From: Microstegium vimineum
Lineage: Eukaryota > Streptophyta > Magnoliopsida > Poales > Poaceae
Direction of reading: 5' to 3'
DNA: 64,000 bases
Assembly (NCBI GenBank): GCA_022036555.1
Contig: CM039119.1
Coordinates: 43,899,318-43,963,317, forward strand
Part shown: positions 22,097 to 32,644 of the stretch, piece by piece
Numbering within the stretch: position 1 is the first letter of the stretch
How the letters are laid out: each line of letters begins with the position of its first letter
The notes under the pieces: model-generated
The model's input: the letters and a program-made list of their open reading frames with translations, nothing else
Databases searched by the model: none
What the model was told of the DNA's origin: nothing
Made by a program: the position numbers and the translations under genes

Positions 22097-23347
22097 ATGG
22101 CGGCGAGGGGACTGAGGAGAGCAGGCGGCCGGTTTCTTCTTGCGCGGGACATCGGGAGCAGCGTCGCCAGTGCGCACTTCTTGGCCCGCCGCGGCGCCGC
22201 CGGCGTCTTCACAATGCCGCGCCGCGCGTTGCTAGAGGATCTGGCGCCAGCGCCGGCGATGGATGCCCCAGCGATGACCACCGGGAGGGACCCGCCCGCG
22301 TCCGCCGCCTCCACCGCGGCGTCGAGGATCACGCCGGCGGTGCTGTTCGTGACGGTGGTCCTAGCCGTGGTGCTGCTCGTCGCCGGCCTGCTCCACGTCC
22401 TCCGCCGCTTCTTCCTCAAGAGCCACAACGCTAGCGCCGGCGCCGGGGAGCGCCACCTGCAGCACCTCTTCTTCCCCGCGCACGAGGACGGCTCTGGCTC
22501 CGGCTCCGGCTCTGGCTCTGGCGGCGGTCTCGGCCAGGCCGCCATCGACGCGCTCCCGGAGTTCGCGTACGCCGAGCTCTCCGGGACCGCCGTCTCCGCC
22601 GCCGCTTCCAGCAGGAAGGGTAAGGAGAAGGCGGCACGGCCGTTCGACTGCGCCGTCTGCCTCTGTGAGTTCGCGGACCATGACCGCCTCCGCTTGCTCC
22701 CGCTGTGTGGCCACGCTTTCCACGTCGCCTGCATCGACGTCTGGCTCCGTTCCAGCGCCACCTGCCCCCTCTGCCGCACCAAGCTCTCCGCGCGCCACCT
22801 CGCCGCCGCCGCCGCGGACGCGCCATCATCCGTCGTCACGAATGTCCAGGAGCAGAAGCCGCAGCAGGACCAGGTGCCAGACGCCGCCGAGGCCGCCGCG
22901 AGCTGCAGCAGCGTCGTGCTCCCGGTTAGGCTCGGCCGGTTCAAGAACGCCGACGCCGACGACGACGCCGAGTCCAGCTCCAGCACCGGCGCCACCACCA
23001 CCAGCCGAATCGACCGGCGGAGGTGCTACTCGATGAGGTCCTACCAGTACGTGCTCGCCGACGAGTACCTGATGGTGTCCGTGCACCTACGGCACGCCAA
23101 TGCGGGCACCACCAGCGCCGCAGCAGTAACCGCGGCGAGCAGCAGCCACGAGCAGCACCAGGGGAAGAAGGTGTTCGCGCGCGGCGACAGCTTCTCCGTC
23201 TCCAAGATCTGGCAGTGGCGCGGCAGCAAGCGGCTGCCCGGCGGCCTCTGCGCCGACGACGGCCTGCCGTGGGCGCCGGCGGCCAAGGACGACCATTCCA
23301 GCGCCAACACGAGGCAACACATCGACGTACACTTGATCAGACAGTAG
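22097..23347 (+). CDS. ATL-type RING-H2 E3 ubiquitin ligase, membrane anchored
   Basis: A single-exon gene of 416 residues from the ATG at 22097. The ATG at 22214 (residue 40) would give 377 residues and an N-terminus closer to typical ATL proteins. A hydrophobic helix (80-102) is followed by a Gly/Ser run (132-144), the ATL GLD-like segment GLGQAAIDALPEF (144-156), and a RING-H2 finger (C185, C188, C204, H206, H209, C212, C223, C226) with the conserved W216. ATL proteins are E3 ligases that receive ubiquitin from E2 at membranes, often in defence, metabolism or stress responses. The C-terminus is acidic/serine-rich, then has RRCYSMRSYQYVLAD and a W-rich tail. No introns is normal for ATLs. 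The frame is intact and high-GC codon use fits a working grass gene. Substrate unknown. Confidence 0.9.
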   Translation: MAARGLRRAGGRFLLARDIGSSVASAHFLARRGAAGVFTMPRRALLEDLAPAPAMDAPAMTTGRDPPASAASTAASRITPAVLFVTVVLAVVLLVAGLLHVLRRFFLKSHNASAGAGERHLQHLFFPAHEDGSGSGSGSGSGGGLGQAAIDALPEFAYAELSGTAVSAAASSRKGKEKAARPFDCAVCLCEFADHDRLRLLPLCGHAFHVACIDVWLRSSATCPLCRTKLSARHLAAAAADAPSSVVTNVQEQKPQQDQVPDAAEAAASCSSVVLPVRLGRFKNADADDDAESSSSTGATTTSRIDRRRCYSMRSYQYVLADEYLMVSVHLRHANAGTTSAAAVTAASSSHEQHQGKKVFARGDSFSVSKIWQWRGSKRLPGGLCADDGLPWAPAAKDDHSSANTRQHIDVHLIRQ

Positions 23348-25429
23348 TAGACAACAGCAGACAACCGACACGCACGCATACACACATGTATGTCTAGTAG
23401 CTTCACCTTGTTGGCTAGCGGCTTGGTAGAATTTTGCTGGTGAAATCATTCCACGAACGACAAGTCATGAAAAAATACAAAAAAAAAAGAACTTTTTGGG
23501 TGATCTTCATCTGGTTCATTTTGTGCCATATACTACTGTATTTCAGTTTCATGACTGACTGACGTTAATCCCAGTCTGGCAGTGCAGAACACACATAAAG
23601 CCCATAACTTTGTACTTGCACCGGAATATTCTTGTGTTTACTCTTTCTCGTGCTTGATTGTACAGTACTGTACAGCAAAAAGATGGCAGTTCATCAGTTC
23701 CAGTAAGATTACTGTGGCACCCGCCCCCACTGCGAGACAGGTGTCCTCTCACACCTGTCATGTTCATGCCCGTGAAGTAATTACCTGTCACGTTGATGAG
23801 CTCAGTAACTAGAGTAGGCAGGTGGAGAGAACATGGTTAGGAGATAACTCTTATTAATGATTGATGAATAGTAGATGGCCAGCTAACCCATCTACTGTAC
23901 TGTACCAATAAAACTCTGCAACTACTGGCCATTTTGCAGATGACTGTGAGCTCCATGCTCTGTGCCGTAGGAGTTAGTTGCACACAGTAAATGGACCACA
24001 CCAACCCTACCGCCTTGGAGAAGAAGATGCATGATGAATACTGGGAGTAGAGTATCCAAGTGGGGGCTCCTTGCATTGCAGCTACCTCAGCAACTCGCAA
24101 GTTGCAGCAATGCAACTCATACTGTAGTGCAGGTTCTACAGTAGAGTACGGATACAGTAGTTAGTTTATCCATCAATAAGAACTTGCTTATTATTCGTGT
24201 CTTCAGTCTTCTAGGCAAGTACATGGGACAACTGAAACGAAATTAAAGTAATTGCATTGATTTGTATTACCCTTGAAATGATGATGATTCGAGATTCGTT
24301 TCTGCTAGTTACTAGGCCGGTTTAGTTTGACCTTGAAGGATTATAGTGTTGATTAATCTGCTGGTCAACTACACTGGACGAAATGCACGCAGCCGTTTGT
24401 TTAGGGGTTTCGAGGTAAATGGCATGGCCATTGGCCAAGCCCTTCCTGAAACCTGACTCCAATTGGTACTTTGTGTTCCACTGACGACGAGAGCACGTGT
24501 GACTCTGCACAAAACGATGAAGAATCTCACTGCTAGCAGACTTGAGGTCAGGATAAACTATATCAACGTGGCAGTGGTAGCAGAAACCGTAGGTAGATAC
24601 TTAATAATGTGTTTAGAGACAGACACAGACACACCAAGGATGATAGGTCATTATCCTGACAGTCAGATCTAATGGCCTCTGCCTCTCTCAGCGAGATTCA
24701 TCACATGGCCTGACTGACCCTGCAGCTTGTGAGACACTCGACACACTCGGACTTGTTTTCAGTGAGGCAGGATAGGTATCATGGCTCCATCGCAACGGCT
24801 CCTGCTCATGCAATGCAACCGCCGAAAGGATCCAATCCAGCATTCGAGCTCAACAACTGTCCTATATGGACGGATGTGTGGATAGAGTAAGCACTAAGCA
24901 GGAGAAAAGGTTGCATGGAGACCATGGGACAGTGGCTTTCTGTCGCGTTTGGAGGGGTCGATGCGTCGAGCTCAGAAAAGCTCGGCAGATAGCTCCGTCT
25001 GCAACAAACTGTGCCCTGCCTTTTCATTGCATGCAAGTTTGCATTTCTTTTGCAGTCGTTATCGGTACCTGCCTGCTGGAGAACGGGTAGTTGTGTTGGC
25101 CTGGCCGGGATGGATGCTTCGCTGGTCAGATACTCACACCCTGAATTCTCGAGTTTCCCCTTTCCATCAGCCCCGGCTGTGGGTCAGAATTCAAAAGTTC
25201 ATGTTTAGCACTCCAACATAAAAGAAGGTTACTTATATTTACTCTCTCTTTTCATTTTCTAGCACAATATACATATAGATACTCTGTAATATCTATGCAT
25301 CTATATCCGTAGTTTGGATTGCTCCGCATAGCACAAACTTGTGTGTGTTTTTTCCAATGAATTTAATTTTTTTACAAGTTCAAATGAATTTAGTTTCTAT
25401 CTTCTTTTTAGATGGAAAAAGAAACAGAT
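23348..25429. other. 3' flank of ATL gene; no other gene recognised
   Basis: 3' UTR of the RING gene followed by intergenic DNA with short frames only; no domain, splice-supported exon or repeat boundary identified. Confidence 0.4.
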
Positions 25430-26190
25430 ATTTACCTGTATGGCCTTAAAAAAATACATTTTTTTCAACTTACCTATATGTCACCCAAAACTTATTTTTT
25501 TTTCCTTCTATAGCCCTCCGACTAATTTAGACCGCTGATGGTATTAAGTGTTGGATACGCTGATTTAGACCATAAAAAAATGAAGTTTTAGAAGAAAAAT
25601 TATATCAATTTTATCCGATTTTAGATGAAAATTATAGCTCTCAACAAGATCTACAACTTTCTAGTTTTGAGTTTTTTAATTTAGGATTGTTAAGTTTCTT
25701 AAAAGAATTAAACAAAGTTTCAGTGATATTTGAAACTTTATGTTATTCTTTTAACATTTTAATGAGCTCAAATAAAAAATATAAACTATAAAGTTGTAGA
25801 TCCTAAGCTACAACTTTCATATATAAAGTATCTCTGTTTTACATCATATAAGAAAGATATGATTTTTTCAAGACGACAAGAGTGCTGAAATATTGTTTAA
25901 TTTTTTTGAGCAACTTAACAATCTCAAATTAAAAAACTCAAAACTAGAAAGTTGTATATCTTGTCGAGAGCTATAATTTTTATTAAAAAATCATCTTCAT
26001 CAGAGATCGTATATAATAGATATAATTTTCATCTGAAACTTTATTTTTTGCTAGGGGTAAAATTACCATTTTACCCAACACTTACCACCATCAGCGGAAG
26101 GCCAGAAAATTTTGTTTTAAGGCCATGCAGGTAAGTTAAAAAAATTGAGCCATACAAAAAGATGCAGTTTTCAAGACCACACAAGTGAAA
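25430..26190. repeat. Foldback element with long inverted repeats
   Basis: Outer arms: ACCTGTATGGCCTT near 25435 pairs with its inverse near 26120 and again near 26175. Inner arms: AAGATCTACAACTTTCTAG with GTTTTGAGTTTTTTAATTT (about 25650-25690) pairs with CTCAAAACTAGAAAGTTG (about 25935-25960). The centre repeats a further inverse pair around AAGTTGTAGATCCTAAGC. Whole unit about 760 bp, AT-rich, non-coding. Superfamily not assigned and ends approximate. Confidence 0.6.
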
Positions 26191-26354
26191 AGCTAAAAAG
26201 AACTTTGGACTCGGCTCCTGTAGTGGGTGGGCCAAAACCAACAAGCTCGAGCCAGGCCCATAGGGCAGACAGGGCTTAATTTGCTCAGATTTTGTAATAG
26301 TTGTGGCTACATTCTACTCAATGGGCTCAATGAGCCCATTTTTCTTCCTTCTTT

Positions 26355-27345
26355 CGCAAAAGTATTATGAAATAAGTCTACTTTTCCTCCTTCAACTTTT
26401 GCGAAAGTCTATTTTTCATCCCTGAACTCCAAAACCGGACAAACCATCTCCCTCAACTGTTGAAACCATGCGTTTTACCTCCCTGACCCTGTTCTAAGTG
26501 GTTTTGAAGGCGGTTTGTCTTTTTCTTTTTTAATTATTTTGGCTGAATCTTTAAAAAATCATAGTAAATTACAGAAAAATCATAAAATGGAAAATAAAAT
26601 TTTGTTGGACTCCAAATGAGTAGATCTATACAGTAAATATATAATATGGTATTCTTTAGTATGACTTTTTTGCTGTAGATTTAGATCTATTCTTTTCTAT
26701 AATTAATTTGAATAAGTCATAACTGCAGTTTATATGTTCCAATTATTGTGAAATTCTTATGGTGCCCTAGTTATTGCATGATTGAACTATAGTAAAAATT
26801 CATACTCATTTAATCAAGTATAAATTAGTTATAGATTTATTTAGTGTTTATGCTTGTTAAATCTAAATAAACCAATAACTAATTTATATCTGATCTAATT
26901 AGTATGAACGTTTTACTATAGTTTAAGGATACAATAAATATGCCACCATAAAAAGTTCATGAAAATTGGACCATGGAATCTACAGTTATGAATTATTCAA
27001 ATTAATTATATAAAAGAATAGATCTAAATCTACAACAAAAAATTTGTACTAAAATATATCATACTATACTTTTATTGTGTATATCTACTCATGTGGATTT
27101 TAATAAAATTTTATTTTCTATTTTATGAATTTTATGATTTACTATAATTTTTTAAAGATTCAATCGAAATAAATAGAAAATAAAAAGACAAAACCGCCTA
27201 TTATTGGGCCAAGGAGGTAAAATGTATGGTTTCAATAGTTGAGGGAGGTGGTTTGGCTGGTTTTAGAATTTAGGGAGGAAAAATAGACTTTGGCAAAAGT
27301 TGAGAGAGCAAAAGTGGGCTTTTTCCTTCTATTATTGGGATTTAG
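26355..27345. repeat. Nearly complete dyad (about 1 kb foldback element)
   Basis: Almost every base of the left half (26355-26848) has a partner in the right half (26850-27345). Examples are CTTCAACTTTTGCGAAAGTC with GACTTTGGCAAAAGTTGAG, ATTTAGATCTATTCTTTT with AAAAGAATAGATCTAAAT, and AACTATAGTAAAAATTCATAC with its inverse in the right half. The dyad centre is near 26849. There is no coding frame. Very long inverted repeats occur in foldback and some MULE-type elements, and transcripts would form long double-stranded RNA. Ends are approximate and I found no clear target duplication. Confidence 0.75.
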
Positions 27346-27676
27346 TACAAAGCGCCGGAAGATGTTGGGCCCTAGGTCGGTGGACATGCCTGTCAAAGTA
27401 ACATATGAATCTTCAGCCCAGAATGAACCCCAACTCAAGTGAGAGCTACCATGTGTGCTTGAATAAAGTCGGCTCAAGTTGATGGAGGTGTGCATCTCTA
27501 TCAATATATAATGCACCAATAAACTTACTAAAGAAACACTAAAAATTATCCCCCATAGTCATGACCTTTCCTAATTGTACCAAGCCAACTACACACAAAA
27601 TCAACTAAGCTTTAAAAACGAACGCACGAGATTAACTCCAGACTCTCCTTTTCTCTTACTAACTCAAATTCAACGA
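27346..27676. other. Intergenic, no feature seen
   Basis: Short AT-rich stretch between the foldback element and an LTR-like fragment; nothing recognised. Confidence 0.4.
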
Positions 27677-28359
27677 TGTAACACCTCTGGTGTTTATAAA
27701 CACTAAAAATATTCATGTCATCATATGCATTGAAAAGCATCCATATTTAGATAACCTTCATATGCATCCAAAGTTTACATTGTACTCAAATTTTGAATTT
27801 GAGTGAAATGTATATTAGGGCTTCTTTTCTTGAATAGGTATATAGAGTGATTGGCTGTGTGATGATTTCTAGGTATATTTGAATGCTTGTATTGGTCATC
27901 AATTGGATGTTAATCATAGCAAAGCAAAGGTTAGAGTTTAAACCTTAGGTGAAAACCCTAATTTCCACTACTTAATGTTGACCTAGAAAACCTAAATCAA
28001 AATCTAAAAATATTTTGGGGATGGTTCAAAAAGCAAAAGTGTAGGTCTTGTTAAGATGTACAAAAATTATTTTTGGATATTTTGAAGTTATTATGGAAAA
28101 TTTGGAGCAATTTAAAAAGGAGTAAATTTAGAAAGTGTCCCCTTTTGAATTTAAACTTGCATTTCAAAATGTAGGTAGAATTTGAATATGAACCCTAAAG
28201 CAAAGTTATAGATTTTTGAATTTAGAACAACTTTTATTTTAGAATATTTTTGAGTTACTACACAAATTTGAAGGTAATTTGACAAATAAACTCAGTGGCA
28301 AAACTGTAAATAAGCTGAAATCAGGCAAGCAGGCAAACAACTCACCGACGTTGCCATGC
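27677..28359 (+). repeat. LTR-like fragment starting TGTAACACC
   Basis: Starts TGTAACACCTCTGGTGTTT, the usual opening of long LTRs of grass gypsy elements, followed by AT-rich text with repeated TTTTGAATTTGAG-type phrases. It ends abruptly where the next repeat starts at 28360. No partner LTR or coding region. Low-to-moderate certainty. Confidence 0.35.
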
Positions 28360-30214
28360 TGAAAGGTCCTAGATGGCTAGAGGGGGGGGGGTGAATAGCC
28401 TAATAAAAAAATCTACAAAACACTAGAGCAAAAGTTAGAATAACACTTAAGCGAAGCTTTTGCTCTAGCTCTACTTAGGGATGCAAAGCCACCTATCCAA
28501 GCAATTCTAGTTAACTAAGTCCCTATCACACAAAAGCAAAAACCTAAGGCACTTAGCTCAAGCTAGCAAGAACAACTAACAAGAGAAACTAACTAGCAAG
28601 CTAACTAAGCAAGATATGAACAAAGTAAATGCAAAGGATAGAGGTGATTGTGATACTGATGCCTTGTGAAGAGAATATACCAATGTGAAGACCAATCACA
28701 ATAAGATCACCAAGAGTAGCTGGGAGACAAAATGAACACAATGATTTTTCTCCCGAGGTTCACTTGGTTGCCACCAAGCTAGTCCCCGTTGTGTCGACTA
28801 CTCAAATGGTGTTTCGGTGGCTAATTGGCGATTCACAAGCCAAGGCCACTACCCGGGCGCCACAAGAAACCACCCAAATGAGAGTAACTCAATGACACAA
28901 GCAATCCACTAGAGTTACCCTTTGGCGCTCCGCCGAGGTGGGTACAAGTCCTCTCACAAGTCGATGAAGCCGGCCACGAACAATCACCAACACGTACCGA
29001 AGCTTCTCCACAATCGCCAAGCCGTCTAGGTGTTGGCAAACACCAAGAATAACAAGAAATCCCGCGGCGATGATGATGACCAAGTGCCACTAAGATGCAA
29101 TGCAAAGATCAAAGCACTTGGTTCACTGAAACTCTCAAGAATTAGCAACACAAGCAAAGAGAGATGAGTTGTGGGCTATCTCAAGCAAGAACAAAGAGTG
29201 AGAATGAATGAGAGGTGCAAGAGTTGCTGCTTGAGCCGACCAAAAGCACTTATATAGCCTTCCACCAAAGACTAGCCGTTTTGCCCCTTGACCCTGCTTT
29301 CCTGCGTGACTCCGGACGCAAGTTCATAGGGGGTCCGGACCATCGCGTGTACGTCCGGTCCCTCCTCCATTTGAATTACGCCGTTCGCGCCTTGACTCGC
29401 TGCTGCCACGTCTCCTCCGGACACTGGAAACAGCGCGCGTCCGGACTATCAACGCCTGTGTCCGGATCTACGCAGAGAGGTTCCAGAGAGCTTCCGAGCT
29501 CCGGACGATCGTCCGGTGTTCTGCGTCCGGACCGCACTCAGCGTCCCGATAAATACAACTGTGGAGAACAGAGAGCTCCAACCTCCGGACTCTGCGTCCA
29601 GAGCCTCTCGTCCGGACTATCATCAGCGTCCGGACCTCCTGTCCAGAGAGGCCATTGCTTAGGATATGCCTTCGGCCGCATGTCCAATGGTCCGGACGGC
29701 TTCTTGCCTGCGTTCGGACCCTACGTCCGGACCGCTTCTGAGAGTCAAACCGAGCCGCCTCTTCTTCTCCAAGCTTCCATGTGCTAACACCTTGAGATCC
29801 ATACACTTGTGCTCTGTATTAGCCTTTTCATTGAATTATCTTGGATTTGTTTCACAATTTTAGTGTCACTTAGGTTCATTTTATATGTATGCAATGCAAA
29901 CCTAGTGGCACATGATAACCGCAATAGACACGAGTTTTTCCTTCTTGATAGTACGACTATTTATTCTAAATGTGATCACACTCTCTATAGTGTCTTAATC
30001 ACTAAACCAAAAATTACCCTATGATATACCTTTGCCTTGAGCCCATTTTTGTTTTTCTCTTTCTTCTTTTCCTTAGTCATGGAGCACTTGATCCATCATG
30101 ATCCTTCATCTAGCTCCACTTCTCAATTTGGTTCACCCTATCTTGATCATTTACTTAACAATAGGGTTAATCCATAGGTGTCATTAATTAACCAAAATCA
30201 AACTTGGGCCTTCA
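28360..30214 (+). repeat. GTCCGGAC-box repeat family, copy 2
   Basis: Opens TGAAAGGTCCTAGATGG, then a G run and GTGAATAGCC, matching the (minus-strand) start of copy 1. It shares TTCACTTGGT, CCAAGCTAGTCCCCGTTGT and a CCGTCTAGGTG box with copies 1 and 3. 29300-29740 is dense in GTCCGGAC boxes. It may end at 30214 (GGGCCTTCA), but a 32-bp stretch (30103-30134) is repeated at 30209-30240, so the right boundary is uncertain. No target duplication found (CATGC versus TCTAG). Confidence 0.6.
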
Positions 30215-30232
30215 TCTAGCTCCACTTGTCAA

Positions 30233-30640
30233 TTTGGTTCCGTCCAGGCGAAGAGTTCAAAACCGCATTTCAAACTCATACTGGCCAATATGAATTTCGT
30301 GTTATGACTTTCCGTCTCTCTGGTGATCGGCTATGTTTCTCAAAGCGATGAACACGACTCTGGCTCCCTTGTTACGCAAGAGTGTGCTCGTGTTCTTTGA
30401 TGATATCCTCATACTCAGTCGCTTCTATGAAAAGCATCTGGTTCACATCCGACAGGTTCTTGAGCTTTTGCAACGGGATCAGTGGCAGGTCAAGATGTCC
30501 AAGTGTTTATTTGCACAAAGGCAACTTGCCAACTTCGGTATTTGGGGCATATCATCTCCGAGCAAGGAGTCGCCACTGACCCAGAAAAGATCAGCGCCGT
30601 CCTTCGTTGGTCTTCTCCCTAGTCTGTACTTATATTACAA
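30233..30640 (+). pseudogene. Reverse transcriptase fragment of a chromovirus-type Ty3/gypsy element
   Basis: Translation in two frames gives GEEFKTAFQTHTGQYEFRVM, a frameshift near 30325, then MNTTLAPLLRKSVLVFFDDI, YEKHLVHIRQVLELLQRDQW and SKCLFAQRQLA. This is the RT palm segment with the FFDDI catalytic motif, in the wording of grass chromoviruses. About 130 residues remain, frameshifted, with no flanking RNase H or integrase. A relic only. Confidence 0.75.
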
Positions 30641-30842
30641 CAATTGAATTTAGTGTGCATCGGCAACTTCACTTCAGTAATGACACCCCCATCGACCATC
30701 GTGGACAGATGATAGTCATTGTTCTACAAAGCTTCCTTGATCAGGGACGCATCCACCTCCAGTATTAGCTTGCGCAATGCCCATGCTTTCCGCTTCCTGC
30801 AGGCCTGCAAGACGTCCCAAAAGTTTGGCATGGAATGCGTCC

Positions 30843-31573
30843 AGTAGATGATCCACTCCCTACACCTGAATGCACCACTCGGCCCGTCCTACTTACTTTC
30901 ATCATCGAAAGCGCCATCATTGTTGCGGTTTCTTCCAATGCTGCTTCTGACGCCTATCTGACAATACACTATTGCCCGGTGAGCCTGAAATGCTATGATG
31001 TATGCAAGTTCAGAACCTGAACGCCTTCCTCTCGCCCTGTATTTCGCTCCCCCCACCAGAGCCACAGCAACATAGTCATTGTTAGCGAGCTGACCTCCTT
31101 TAGCTTGCTGCGAATTCCTTCTAAGTTTAAGGCTCTCCAAACTGGTTTTACCACTTCACATTTGAACAACAGGTGCCCACCATCTTCAACACACTTTTTG
31201 GTTTTACCAACTGATTTTCCCTTTTGGGAGGTTGTACGATAATACAACATAGCGAGCTGATAGTTTTCTGTCAAAACTTTATGCTTAGTTTCTAGTACTT
31301 CAGTAGAATGGGTATATGTAGTAGATTGTGCAAACTTAGCTCTGTACATGTGTGCTACTGGTATACACCAGATGCCCATCTAATTCTACGAAATTTACTT
31401 GAGCGGTATAAGAATAGTACCGTGCTGTTCAAGGCCTATTGTAGAATTGTATATGCTTGTTGTAGTCCACACACTGTAATAACTGTATGGGTGAGAAGCA
31501 TTCAGTACTTGCTTTCACAACCAAATGGTTATATAAGCAAGTGATCACAAACCCAACCCTTATGCATCCCCTA
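30843..31573 (+). repeat. Duplicated block copy X, left part
   Basis: Matches 45506-45655 plus 50072-50480 plus 53736-53970 base for base except for scattered changes. The homology begins at AGATGATCCACTCCC in both copies. It is interrupted at 31573 by copia-1 and resumes at 42623. At about 31341 it carries GTGTGCTACTGG uninterrupted, which is the empty site of the solo LTR present in copy Y. Confidence 0.85.
30975..31260 (-). pseudogene. LINE (non-LTR retrotransposon) 3' fragment, zf-RVT region
   Basis: Minus-strand translation reads VEDGGHLLFKC, then VVKPVWRALNLEGIRSKL, then MLLWLWWGERN and SGSELAYI. This is the cysteine/histidine zinc-binding segment (zf-RVT) after the reverse transcriptase of plant LINEs, running into the linker before the RNase H-like domain. 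The upstream RT is absent. The same fragment recurs at 50083-50370. Confidence 0.7.
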
Positions 31574-31904
31574 TGTTACGAAGCAATCCGTTCATCAAGA
31601 AGATGAACCAATAGGATTACAGAGATCTCATCCACCTAGATTAGTGACATGGATCAATATTAGCCTTAGATCTAAATCCAATGATTAATGTAATCTCTCC
31701 CTGTAACAACCGTAATTTCATATACTACTCCTAAGAACCGACTTCACTGGGAGTCTATCCGTTGGGCGACCGCGTATCCGCGTCCCCGAACGGGCGTCTC
31801 GCAACTCCCGTGGCATCGCTTCACCCTATATAAATTGTGAGATCGATCAATGAAAAGGACAGTTCGATTCATTTGCTTTCTCTCGATACACCCATGCTCA
31901 AACA
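31574..31904 (+). repeat. 5' LTR of copia-1
   Basis: TGTTACGAAGC to GCTCAAACA, with TATA box CTATATAAATTG near 31830. The sequence directly after it, CGTTATCGGCACG, is where a primer-binding site should be and resembles that of related copia elements, but it does not match the initiator-Met tRNA well. Confidence 0.9.
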
Positions 31905-31957
31905 CGTTATCGGCACGCTCTCGAGATCGAGAGGAAGAAACTCCCGTCGAAAGTGAG

Positions 31958-32644
31958 ATGGACTCCGACGACTCACCTTCAATCATGACCGCAATCCTCC
32001 TCGGAGTGCCGCTCACCCGCCGCGCTCCACTCATCATCGACGCCGCACGCCTGGCAGGGAGCCGCGCCCAGCACCGCTGCATCTTCGACCGTCGTCGTCG
32101 CCGTGGCCGCCACAGCCGCCGTCGTCATCGCAATCGCCGTGGTTGGGGTGCCCGTCGTCCTCGCAGCCGCGCCGAGCGCCGCATCGCTTCCAACGTCGCC
32201 CAGGCTTCCGGAGCGGCTCCGGCACCACCAGTGCCGGTCACGCCTCCGCCGCCACCACCTCCGCCGGCAACGCCTCTACGCCTGCCATCGCCGACCCCTG
32301 GGTCCTTCACCCTGGCGGCCGGACCAAGGGAGGGGCCCGCGCCGTACAACTTCCAGGAGGCCGGCCACGCCTCGATGGGCTTCAACGCCACCGGATCAGG
32401 CACCATCGCGGTTCCAGCAACCGTCCCCGTGGCAACCCCGGCAGGCCTGGCACCAGCAACTCCTCCATCAGTTTGGGCTCATTGCGTTCGCCGCCGCCTC
32501 ACAACTGCACTTTTGGAGTACAGCCCCGGCCTGCGTCCCGGCTCCTGGACTGACACCTTCCGGTGCCTCTCCAATGGAGTTCTCCCCAACCGCTTCCCTG
32601 GCGAGGCTGGTCCCTCCGGCGAGGGGGGCTACTCTCCTAACTGA
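31958..32644 (+). CDS. GC-rich 228-codon ORF in copia-1 leader, unknown function
   Basis: An ATG 54 nt after the 5' LTR opens a frame (MDSDDSPSIMTAILLG...) that ends at TGA just before the internal recombination junction. Residues 50-75 are arginine-rich, followed by a proline-rich run (PVTPPPPPPPPATPL). The region is much richer in G and C than the rest of copia-1. No domain is recognised. It may be a fragment of host sequence captured in the leader, a leader ORF, or chance coding in GC-rich DNA. Low confidence that a protein is made. Confidence 0.3.
   Translation: MDSDDSPSIMTAILLGVPLTRRAPLIIDAARLAGSRAQHRCIFDRRRRRGRHSRRRHRNRRGWGARRPRSRAERRIASNVAQASGAAPAPPVPVTPPPPPPPPATPLRLPSPTPGSFTLAAGPREGPAPYNFQEAGHASMGFNATGSGTIAVPATVPVATPAGLAPATPPSVWAHCVRRRLTTALLEYSPGLRPGSWTDTFRCLSNGVLPNRFPGEAGPSGEGGYSPN

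Noticed and set aside
21871..23001. 376-codon minus-strand frame opposite the ATL gene
   Set aside because: It is the shadow of the high-GC RING gene: Ser/Arg rich with no domain.
29215..29787. 190-codon frame in GTCCGGAC-box repeat
   Set aside because: Produced by the repeated boxes; no counterpart frame in the other two copies.
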